From NCBI GenBank assembly GCA_902489515.1, contig CABUAL010000015.1, positions 1 to 14,627 of the forward strand: a DNA stretch of 14,627 bases, given 5' to 3'. The number at the start of each line of letters is the position of its first letter. Within the stretch, counting starts at the first letter, position 1. A model generated the notes under the pieces. That model worked only from the letters and a program-made list of their open reading frames with translations. It did not search any database and was not told where the DNA came from. The stretch is from an uncultured Collinsella sp. (GTDB lineage: Bacteria; Actinomycetota; Coriobacteriia; Coriobacteriales; Coriobacteriaceae). Both the position numbers and the translations under genes were made by a program. Positions 6,850-12,763 of this stretch are shown piece by piece.

Positions 6850-6861
6850 CGGTTTAAACAA
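6850..6861. promoter_or_regulatory. Putative operator B for the GntR repressor
   Basis: CGGTTTAAACAA shares the 10-bp stretch GTTTAAACAA exactly with operator A and matches 10 of 12 consensus positions. It lies 55 bp before the repressor start codon and overlaps the inverted repeat ACCGA-TAT-TCGGT (6841-6853), so it is placed for autoregulation. Spacing between the A and B centres is 122 bp, which would permit looping across the divergent promoter region. Confidence 0.5.
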
Positions 6862-6915
6862 CTTTAAGAAATGCTATCGTGCCTAGCCGGAAATGAACAA
6901 TGTAGAGGTGAAACA

Positions 6916-7635
6916 ATGCCAAAAGCGATATACGAAGGAATCTACCGAGAAATACGTTCGCGCATCATTAATGGGACCTATGCGTTTCAGGAGATGCTGC
7001 CGACCGAAGCCGAGCTGACCGCGGAGTTTGGCTGCACGCGCAATACCGTTCGACGTGCCTTGAGCATGCTGGCCGACGGGATGTTTGTGCAGCCCATACA
7101 CGGCAAGGGCGTGCGCGTTATTTGGCTTAAGGGCGAAACCGACATGTTGGGCGCACTCGAGGAAGTTGAGTCGTTTGGCGAATTTGCAAAGCGCAACAAT
7201 GCCGTTGCATCGACGGACGTTAAGTCTTTTGAGCATTTGATTTGCACCGAGCAGCTCTCTCGTCGCCTGGGCTTTAAGGTGGGCGAGGAGTTGATTCGCG
7301 TGGTGCGTGTCCGAAGCCTTAACGGCAATGCGCGCCAAGTAGACCATGGTTACTTTTTGGAGTCGATCGCCAAGGGTCTGACGCCCGAGATCGCCGCAAA
7401 GTCAATTTACGACTATCTGGAGCACAAACGCGGCGTCAAGGTGATGGCGAGTCGCCGTACAGTGAGCGTCGAGCTTGCCAACGATGAGGACTGCAGCTAC
7501 TTGGACCTTGGCAAATACAACTGTGTCGCCGTCATGGAGAGCCAGTCATACACCTCGGATGGCATTTTGTTCGAGGTTACGCACGCCCGTACGCATCCTG
7601 AGATCTTCCACTACCGCGTCAACTCCAAGCGATAG
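6916..7635 (+). CDS. TreR-like GntR/UTRA transcriptional repressor
   Basis: This 239-residue regulator has an N-terminal GntR winged helix-turn-helix (about 4-70: REIRSRIINGTYAFQEMLPT, ELTAEFGCTRNTVRRALSML, GKGVRV) and a C-terminal UTRA ligand-binding domain (about 90-235). Segments such as GLTPEIAAKSIYDYLE, EDCSYLDLGKYNCVAVMES and the final FEVTHARTHPEIFHYRV follow the trehalose repressor TreR more closely than other GntR proteins. TreR-type repressors release DNA on binding a sugar phosphate, which fits control of the divergent PTS gene. I chose the ATG at 6916 because AGAGGTGAAA stands just before it; the in-frame ATG at 6871 has no such site and would add 15 residues before the domain. 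The ligand is inferred, not shown. The transcript ends at a strong terminator 40 bp downstream. Confidence 0.88.
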   Translation: MPKAIYEGIYREIRSRIINGTYAFQEMLPTEAELTAEFGCTRNTVRRALSMLADGMFVQPIHGKGVRVIWLKGETDMLGALEEVESFGEFAKRNNAVASTDVKSFEHLICTEQLSRRLGFKVGEELIRVVRVRSLNGNARQVDHGYFLESIAKGLTPEIAAKSIYDYLEHKRGVKVMASRRTVSVELANDEDCSYLDLGKYNCVAVMESQSYTSDGILFEVTHARTHPEIFHYRVNSKR

Positions 7636-7674
7636 CCGGCTAGCTCGCAGCCTGACGAGGCTCATGCCCTCAAA

Positions 7675-7727
7675 GAGAAAACGCCCGGTCAAACCGACGA
7701 TGCATCGGCTTGACCGGGCGTTTTCTC
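7675..7727. terminator. Strong bidirectional rho-independent terminator
   Basis: GAGAAAACGCCCGGTCAA (7675-7692) pairs without mismatch with 7710-7727, and a further small hairpin CCGA/TCGG forms in the loop. The stem carries an A-tract on its 5' side and GTTTTCTC on its 3' side, so it can end transcription from either direction. It separates the repressor gene from the ABC importer, which must therefore have its own promoter. Confidence 0.9.
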
Positions 7728-7746
7728 TGCATTCGATAACAAATAA

Positions 7747-7758
7747 TTGTTTATACAA
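7747..7758. promoter_or_regulatory. Putative operator C upstream of the ABC importer
   Basis: TTGTTTATACAA matches 11 of 12 positions of the local consensus TTGTTTAAACAA. It differs at one base from TTGTATATACAA, which I recall as the operator of Bacillus subtilis TreR. It lies between the repressor terminator and the importer. A second inverted repeat, AACTTG/CAAGTT (7759-7778), follows immediately and may be part of the same control region. Confidence 0.55.
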
Positions 7759-7821
7759 AACTTGTCAAGTATCAAGTTGAAATTACCGTTCACCGAAGTT
7801 TTTCTACCGCTCTAGTAATAC

Positions 7822-7833
7822 TTGTTCAAACAA
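7822..7833. promoter_or_regulatory. Putative operator D upstream of the ABC importer
   Basis: TTGTTCAAACAA is palindromic except at its centre and matches 11 of 12 consensus positions. CTAGT (7812-7816) and ACTAG (7833-7837) frame it. A weak promoter candidate, TTCACC (7789-7794) with TAGTAA (7813-7818) at 18-bp spacing, would place this site over the transcription start. The promoter itself is uncertain; the operator likeness is the stronger point. Confidence 0.5.
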
Positions 7834-7867
7834 CTAGCCAAATAGCGTATCGTACAAATCAGCAAAA

Positions 7868-7918
7868 GGGGCAAAGTCCCCGAGCCAATCTCCGAAGGCG
7901 GCGGCAAAGGGTGCCGCC
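7868..7918 (+). promoter_or_regulatory. Two hairpins in the leader of the binding-protein gene
   Basis: GGGG-CAAAGT-CCCC (7868-7881) and GGCGGCA-AAGGG-TGCCGCC (7900-7918) form two small stable stems between operator D and the ribosome binding site at 7927-7935. They leave the ribosome binding site free. Stems of this kind can protect a highly expressed transcript. No known riboswitch class is recognised. Confidence 0.4.
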
Positions 7919-7941
7919 ACGGTGTGAAAGGGTGGATTGTA

Positions 7942-9258
7942 ATGAAGAACGAAATGAGCAGAAGGCAGTTCCTGGGCTTTGCTGGTTCCGCGGCTGCGGT
8001 TCTTGGTCTGGGTCTCGTGGGCTGCGGTGGTTCTGCCGGCTCCGGCTCCTCTGCTTCTGGTGACGCTGCCGAGGTCTACTTCCTCCAATTCAAGCCCGAG
8101 GTCGACAAGGAGTGGAAGGAGATCGCCAAGGCCTATAAGAAGGAGAAGGGCGTCGAGGTCAAGATCGTGACCGCTGCCTCCAACACCTACGAGGAGAAGC
8201 TCAAGTCCGAGATGTCCAAGAGCTCCGCTCCGACCCTGTTCCAGGTCAACGGCCCCACCGGCCTTAAGAACTGGAAGGATTACTGCGCCGACCTGTCCGA
8301 TACCAAGCTCCGCGGTGAGCTCATTGACGACTCCCTGGCTCTGCAGTCCGATGGCAAGGATCTGGGTATCGACTGGGTCCAGGAGAGCTACGGCATCATC
8401 TACAACAAGCAGCTGCTCGAGAAGGCTGGCTACAAGGCCGAGGACATCAACTCCTTCGACAAGCTGAAGGCTTGTGCCGACGACATCCAGGCCCGCAAGG
8501 ACGAGCTTGGCATTGAGGGTGCCTTCACTTCTGCTGGCATGGATGACTCCTCCAGCTGGCGCTACACCACCCACCTCGCCAACCTCCCGCTCTACTACGA
8601 GTTCGAGAAGGAGCACAACCAGGAGGACGACGAGATCAAGGGCGAGTATCTCGACAACTTCAAGCAGATTTTCGACCTGTACATCACCGACTCCACCTGC
8701 GATCCTTCGCAGCTTGCCTCCAAGACCGGCGACGACGCCACCAACGAGTTCGCAACCGGCAAGGCCGTCTTCTATCAGAACGGCTCCTGGGCCTACTCTG
8801 ACCTCGTCAAGGCCGGCATGACCGACGATCAGATTGGCATGATGCCCATCTACATCGGTGTCGACGGCGAGGAGAACCAGGGCCTGTGCTCCGGCGGCGA
8901 GAACTACTGGTGCGTCAGCTCCCAGGCTTCCGAGGATGCCCAGAAGGCCACCGAGGACTTCATGTATTGGTGCGTCACTTCTGACACCGCCACCAGCATC
9001 ATCGCTGACAAGATGGGTCTGACTGCCCCGTTCAAGAGCGCCAAGGAAACCACCAATGTCTTCTCGCAGCAGGCCGTCGCCATGGCCAAGGACGGCAAGA
9101 AGACCGTCGCTTGGGACTTCGTCTACATCCCCTCTGAGGAGTGGAAGAAGAACCTCAAGCAGGCTCTGATCGCCTATGCTGCCGACAACAGCAAGTGGGA
9201 CGGCGTCAAGAACGCCTTCGTCGATGGCTGGAAGACCGAGAAGGCTGCTTCCGAGTAA
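7942..9258 (+). CDS. Carbohydrate ABC transporter substrate-binding lipoprotein
   Basis: This 438-residue extracytoplasmic solute-binding protein of family 1 (MalE-like) captures a sugar or oligosaccharide outside the membrane for the following permeases. The N-terminus MKNEMSRRQFLGFAGSAAA combines a twin-arginine motif (SRRQFLG, residues 6-12) with a lipobox LVGC (Cys28), so it is predicted to be exported folded by the Tat system and anchored by lipid. A Gly/Ser-rich linker follows. The mature part has the usual family patterns, including an ATGKAVFYQNGSWAYSDL-type segment near the middle and aromatic residues that could stack on sugar rings. The ATG at 7942 is preceded by AAAGGGTGG (7927-7935); an in-frame GTG at 7924 would overlap that site and is rejected. 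Codon use is strongly biased to GGC/AAG/CTC, as expected for high expression. The substrate is not determined; an alpha-glucan is suggested by context. Confidence 0.92.
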   Translation: MKNEMSRRQFLGFAGSAAAVLGLGLVGCGGSAGSGSSASGDAAEVYFLQFKPEVDKEWKEIAKAYKKEKGVEVKIVTAASNTYEEKLKSEMSKSSAPTLFQVNGPTGLKNWKDYCADLSDTKLRGELIDDSLALQSDGKDLGIDWVQESYGIIYNKQLLEKAGYKAEDINSFDKLKACADDIQARKDELGIEGAFTSAGMDDSSSWRYTTHLANLPLYYEFEKEHNQEDDEIKGEYLDNFKQIFDLYITDSTCDPSQLASKTGDDATNEFATGKAVFYQNGSWAYSDLVKAGMTDDQIGMMPIYIGVDGEENQGLCSGGENYWCVSSQASEDAQKATEDFMYWCVTSDTATSIIADKMGLTAPFKSAKETTNVFSQQAVAMAKDGKKTVAWDFVYIPSEEWKKNLKQALIAYAADNSKWDGVKNAFVDGWKTEKAASE

Positions 9259-9289
9259 GTAGTTGCTGCCCAAGCTATCTGATTAGCGA

Positions 9290-9325
9290 CAGGGGGCGGG
9301 CAGACGTTGGTTTGCCCGCCCCCTG
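9290..9325 (+). promoter_or_regulatory. Intergenic hairpin between binding protein and first permease
   Basis: CAGGGGGCGGGCA (9290-9302) pairs perfectly with TGCCCGCCCCCTG (9313-9325) around a 10-nt loop. No T-run follows; instead CATATT leads straight into the GAAAGG ribosome binding site of the next gene. In binding-protein-dependent operons such hairpins commonly shield the upstream message from 3' decay, so that the binding protein is made in excess over the membrane parts. Confidence 0.75.
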
Positions 9326-9345
9326 CATATTGAAAGGACCCTTCT

Positions 9346-10200
9346 ATGGGCAAAGCACTCAAGCGCTGGTGGCCGCTCTTTATGCTGCCCACGTGCCTGG
9401 CGTTTATGATCGGGTTCGTGATCCCCTTTATCCAGGGCTTCTATCTCTCGTTCTGCCAGTTTATTACCATCAACAATACGCACTTTGTCGGTATCGAGAA
9501 CTACGTGCGCGCACTGTCCGATCCGCAGTTTGCCACGTCGTTCTTCTTTACCGTGGCGTTTGCCTTCCTGTCGACGGTGCTCATCAACGTGATCGCCCTC
9601 GCCATTGCGCAGGCGCTCACCCGCAAAGCGCTCAAGGGCACCAATATCTTCCGTACGATCTTCTTTATGCCTAATCTGATCGGCGGCATCGTGCTGGGCT
9701 ACATCTGGCAGATTCTGATCAACTGCCTACTCTCCAACGTGGGCGCCCAGCTCATTGCCCTTAACTCTGCTGCTGGCTTCTGGGGCCTTATCATCCTGAC
9801 CCTGTGGCAGCAGGTCGGCTACATGATGATCATCTACATCGCTGGTCTGCAGTCCATTCCGTCCGACTACATCGAGGCCGCCAAGGTCGACGGCGCTACG
9901 GCATGGCAGACGTTTTGGAAGGTTAAGATCCCTAACCTGATGCCGACCATCACCATCTGCCTGTTCCTGTCCATCACCAACGGCTTTAAGCTGTTCGACC
10001 AGAACCTCGCCCTTACCGGCGGCGCCCCCGCGCACTCCACCGAGATGCTCGCCCTGAACATCTACAACACGTTCTATTCGCGTGCCGGTATCGCATGGCA
10101 GGGCATTGGTCAGGCCAAGGCGGTTATCTTCTGCATCCTGGTCGTGGCCATCTCCATGATCCAGCTTAAGGCCACGAGGTCCAAGGAGGTGCAGCAGTAA
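9346..10200 (+). CDS. Carbohydrate ABC transporter permease (MalF-type)
   Basis: This 284-residue integral membrane protein would form half of the importer channel. About six hydrophobic segments can be placed, the first at residues 9-31. The cytoplasmic coupling loop that contacts the ATPase is YIEAAKVDGATAWQTFWKVKIP (from about 175), with the EAA motif at 177-179 and the conserved glycine at 183. NGFKLFDQNLALTGG-type sequence near residues 210-225 is usual for sugar permeases of this family. The ATG has GAAAGG (9332-9337) at good spacing. It follows the binding protein and overlaps the next permease by one base (TAATG), indicating translational coupling. Confidence 0.93.
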   Translation: MGKALKRWWPLFMLPTCLAFMIGFVIPFIQGFYLSFCQFITINNTHFVGIENYVRALSDPQFATSFFFTVAFAFLSTVLINVIALAIAQALTRKALKGTNIFRTIFFMPNLIGGIVLGYIWQILINCLLSNVGAQLIALNSAAGFWGLIILTLWQQVGYMMIIYIAGLQSIPSDYIEAAKVDGATAWQTFWKVKIPNLMPTITICLFLSITNGFKLFDQNLALTGGAPAHSTEMLALNIYNTFYSRAGIAWQGIGQAKAVIFCILVVAISMIQLKATRSKEVQQ

Positions 10201-11039
10201 TGAAACGCGATAAGGTTATCAACCGCGCGCTCTCGATTTTCTTTACGATCCTGTCGCTCGCGTGGATCTACCCCGTGTTCATGATTGCGCTTAATTCTTT
10301 TAAGAAAGCGACTGCAATCAGCACCACCACGGCATTCGATCTGCTCACGCCCGAGACGTTCAACGGCCTCGCAAACTACATGCACGCCCTTAACGAGCAG
10401 GGCTTTGCCTCGGCATTTATGTACTCGCTCATCATCACGGTCACGTCGGTCGTGCTGATCTTGGTGTGCTGCTCCATGTGCGCTTGGTACGTGGTTCGTG
10501 TCAACAACAAGATCTCGAACTTCTTCTATTACCTGTTCGTGTTCTCGATGGTCGTGCCCTTCCAGATGCTCATGTTCACGCTGTCCAATTTGGCGGACCG
10601 CATCGGCTTCAACACGCCGTTCAACATCTGCTTTATCTACCTCGGCTTTGGCGCGGGCCTGGCGGTCTTTATGTTCGCCGGTTTTGTAAAGAACATCCCG
10701 CTCGAGATCGAGGAGGCGGCCATGATTGATGGCTGCAACCCGGTCCAGGTGTTCTTTAAGATCGTCCTTCCCATCATGAAGCCCACCTATCTTTCGGTCG
10801 GCATCCTCGAGACCATGTGGGTCTGGAACGACTATCTGCTGCCCTACCTTACGCTCGACTCCACCAAGTACAAGACCATTCCTATCTTGATCCAGTACTT
10901 CCGCGGCGGCTACGGCCACGTCGAGCTCGGCCCCATGATGGCCTGCATCATGATGGTCGTTATCCCCATCGTTATCATGTACATCCTCTGTCAGAAGTAC
11001 ATCATCGACGGCGTGGTGGCAGGTGCCGTCAAGGGCTGA
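10200..11039 (+). CDS. Carbohydrate ABC transporter permease (MalG-type)
   Basis: This 279-residue integral membrane protein is the second half of the channel. About six hydrophobic segments are visible. The coupling loop reads IPLEIEEAAMIDGCNPVQVF (from about 167), with EAA at 172-174 and the conserved glycine at 178. The C-terminus KYIIDGVVAGAVKG is the standard ending of MalG-like permeases. Its start codon shares a base with the stop codon of the MalF-type gene, so the two subunits are probably made in equal amounts. The preceding gene end contains AAGGAGGTGCAGCAG, which supplies a strong ribosome binding site. Confidence 0.93.
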   Translation: MKRDKVINRALSIFFTILSLAWIYPVFMIALNSFKKATAISTTTAFDLLTPETFNGLANYMHALNEQGFASAFMYSLIITVTSVVLILVCCSMCAWYVVRVNNKISNFFYYLFVFSMVVPFQMLMFTLSNLADRIGFNTPFNICFIYLGFGAGLAVFMFAGFVKNIPLEIEEAAMIDGCNPVQVFFKIVLPIMKPTYLSVGILETMWVWNDYLLPYLTLDSTKYKTIPILIQYFRGGYGHVELGPMMACIMMVVIPIVIMYILCQKYIIDGVVAGAVKG

Positions 11040-11063
11040 TGCCGTAACTGTTTTGCAAGTTTC

Positions 11064-11090
11064 TGCGGCGCCCCTCAGCGCGGCGCCGCA
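11064..11090 (+). promoter_or_regulatory. Intergenic hairpin before the ATPase gene
   Basis: TGCGGCGCC (11064-11072) pairs perfectly with GGCGCCGCA (11082-11090) around a 9-nt loop, with no T-run. It merges into GCATATCGAAAGG, almost the same arrangement as at 9325-9337 (GCATATTGAAAGG), so the hairpin and ribosome binding site seem to form a repeated module in this operon. Confidence 0.65.
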
Positions 11091-11107
11091 TATCGAAAGG
11101 TAAAGAC

Positions 11108-12307
11108 ATGGCCGAGATCGTTCTCAAACATGTTCAGAAGGTGTATCCCAACAACGAGTCCAAAAAGAAGGGCTTCTTTGGCAAAAAGAAGAAGACCGAG
11201 GAGAAGAAGCACAACCTCAAGGTTACCGAGGACGGCGTGCTCGCGGTGGAGGACTTTAATCTCACCGTGCATGACCAGGAGTTTGTCGTTCTCGTTGGCC
11301 CGTCTGGCTGCGGCAAGTCCACGACGATGCGCATGGTCGCTGGCCTGGAGGACATCACTTCGGGCGACGTGCTCATCGACGGCAAGCGCGTCAACGACGT
11401 GGCGCCCAAGGACCGCGACATTGCCATGGTGTTCCAGAGCTATGCTCTGTACCCCAATATGACGGTGTACGAGAACATGGCGTTTACGCTCGAGCTCAAG
11501 AAGGTTCCCAAGGACGAGATCGACCGCAAGGTTCGTTCTGCTGCCGAGATTCTGGGCATTACCGAGTACCTCGACCGTAAGCCCAAGGCGCTCTCCGGCG
11601 GCCAGCGCCAGCGTGTCGCTATCGGCCGCGCCATCGTGCGTGACCCCAAGGTCTTCCTGATGGACGAGCCGCTGTCCAACCTGGACGCCAAGCTTCGTAA
11701 CCAGATGCGTGCCGAGCTCATTAAGCTGCGCCACGAGATCAAGGGCACGTTCATTTATGTTACTCACGACCAGACCGAGGCTATGACCCTCGGTGACCGT
11801 ATCGTGGTCATGAAGGACGGCGTCGTCCAGCAGATCGCCACCCCGCAGGAGGTCTTCAACCATCCCGCGAACATCTTCGTCGCCGGCTTCATCGGCGTGC
11901 CGCAGATGAACTTCTTCGATGCCCAGCTGGTGCGCTCGGGCAACGGCTTTACCGTCAAGACCGAGGATATGAACGTGGCGCTCGCCCCCGAGACCTGCGC
12001 TCAGCTTGCCCTCAACTGGGACGGCGGCGACGTGAAGGAGATCACGTCTGGCGTGCGCCCCGAGCAGATTCTGCTTGCCGACAAGGACGAGGAGGGCGCG
12101 CTCCAGGGTACCGTCGAGGTGACCGAGCTCATGGGTTCGACCGAGCATGTCCACGTGACTGCTCCCGATGGCCAGTTCGTCCTGATCATTCCCGTTGTCG
12201 ACCTTGAGGCCAAGGGTGCGCTCAAGGCGGGCGACCCCATCTGGTTCAAGTTCGAGAAGAACGCGACCCACCTCTTCGATAAGGTCTCTGGCAAGAACCT
12301 TATCTAG
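11108..12307 (+). CDS. ABC transporter ATPase, MsmX/UgpC/MalK class
   Basis: This 399-residue nucleotide-binding subunit powers the preceding importer. Motifs in order are Walker A GPSGCGKST (64-72), Q-loop FQSYALYP (109-116), signature LSGGQRQ (162-168), Walker B VFLMDEP (182-188), D-loop SNLDAK and the switch histidine in VTHDQTEA (His220). A C-terminal TOBE-type domain (about 245-399, with SGVRPEQI) is the part that in MalK and MsmX proteins contacts regulators. An oddity is a lysine-rich insertion at about residues 15-42 (SKKKGFFGKKKKTEEKK), between the first strand MAEIVLKHVQKVYP and VLAVEDFNL; usual members join these directly. GAAAGG (11095-11100) precedes the ATG. Such ATPases may also serve importers encoded elsewhere. 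Confidence 0.94.
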   Translation: MAEIVLKHVQKVYPNNESKKKGFFGKKKKTEEKKHNLKVTEDGVLAVEDFNLTVHDQEFVVLVGPSGCGKSTTMRMVAGLEDITSGDVLIDGKRVNDVAPKDRDIAMVFQSYALYPNMTVYENMAFTLELKKVPKDEIDRKVRSAAEILGITEYLDRKPKALSGGQRQRVAIGRAIVRDPKVFLMDEPLSNLDAKLRNQMRAELIKLRHEIKGTFIYVTHDQTEAMTLGDRIVVMKDGVVQQIATPQEVFNHPANIFVAGFIGVPQMNFFDAQLVRSGNGFTVKTEDMNVALAPETCAQLALNWDGGDVKEITSGVRPEQILLADKDEEGALQGTVEVTELMGSTEHVHVTAPDGQFVLIIPVVDLEAKGALKAGDPIWFKFEKNATHLFDKVSGKNLI

Positions 12308-12325
12308 GCCCGGTGCATCCGGGCC
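12307..12325 (+). other. Short hairpin directly after the ATPase stop codon
   Basis: GGCCCGG (12307-12313) pairs with CCGGGCC (12319-12325) around TGCAT and is followed by CTCCCTTT. The T-run is poor, so this may be a weak first terminator or simply a 3'-end protecting stem ahead of the stronger terminator at 12376. Confidence 0.4.
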
Positions 12326-12375
12326 CTCCCTTTGGGCGACTGCGGTATTGCCATCCTTTTGCCGCGGTCACATAT

Positions 12376-12419
12376 AAGGCTCCCCTCCCGTCCACTGGGC
12401 GAGAGGGGAGCCTTTCTTT
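12376..12419 (+). terminator. Rho-independent terminator of the ABC importer operon
   Basis: AAGGCTCCCCTC (12376-12387) pairs exactly with GAGGGGAGCCTT (12403-12414), followed by TCTTT. It ends rightward transcription 69 bp after the ATPase gene and just before the palindrome array. Confidence 0.88.
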
Positions 12420-12446
12420 GTGCCGGGGTTGTCTGGTCGGTCGTTT

Positions 12447-12663
12447 GTCTCGATCTGTAACAAGTAGAGGATCGAATTGGCTTTAGATGTTACAGAACGA
12501 GATTGAGTTGAGCCGCCTGTCCTTCCGTCTCGATCTGTAACACGAAGGACTGATTTCGGCAGTTACCTGTTACAGAACGAGATTGTTTTAGCCGGCTTAT
12601 CCATTTGTCTCGATCTGTAACAGTAAGGGCGGATTTCGGACGTTAGATGTTACAGATTGAGAC
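12447..12663. repeat. Array of three 80-bp palindromic units
   Basis: The left arm GTCTCGATCTGTAACA occurs identically at 12447-12462, 12527-12542 and 12607-12622, exactly 80 bp apart. Inverted right arms beginning TGTTACAGA occur at 12488, 12568 and 12648, again exactly 80 bp apart. The first two read TGTTACAGAACGAGATTG and the third TGTTACAGATTGAGAC. Each unit can thus fold into a 14-16 bp stem with a 25-nt loop, and the motif recurs every 39-41 bp in alternating orientation. The loops and the inter-unit stretches of about 21 nt differ, though loops two and three share GATTTCGG. No open reading frame or T-run is present. The array lies between the terminators of two convergent genes. I do not recognise the family. 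Confidence 0.9.
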
Positions 12664-12703
12664 GATTTAGTCGAGGCGGTTCACAGGGGCAACGCACGGG
12701 CAC

Positions 12704-12735
12704 AAAAAACGGAGCCGTGTTGCCACGACTCCGTT
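12704..12735 (-). terminator. Rho-independent terminator of the phosphorylase gene
   Basis: On the minus strand AACGGAG and CTCCGTT pair (12729-12735 with 12708-12714), followed after one mismatch by CGTG/CACG and a 4-nt loop. Six T residues (complement of 12704-12709) end it. It lies 28 bp beyond the phosphorylase stop codon. Confidence 0.88.
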
Positions 12736-12763
12736 CCTCAAGAGGATGGGTAAGGGGAATGGG

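Noticed and set aside
6871..6915. Earlier ATG for the GntR repressor
   Set aside because: No ribosome binding site stands before it. The next in-frame ATG at 6916 has AGAGGTGAAA and starts right at the domain.
7834..9273. 479-residue open frame on the minus strand opposite the binding-protein gene
   Set aside because: Leu/Val/Gly-rich antisense shadow of a highly codon-biased gene, without recognisable motifs.
12447..12663. CRISPR array
   Set aside because: The repeated arms alternate in orientation, the spacing is about 40 bp with only about 21-25 nt between arms, and no cas genes are present. It is a palindrome array, not CRISPR.
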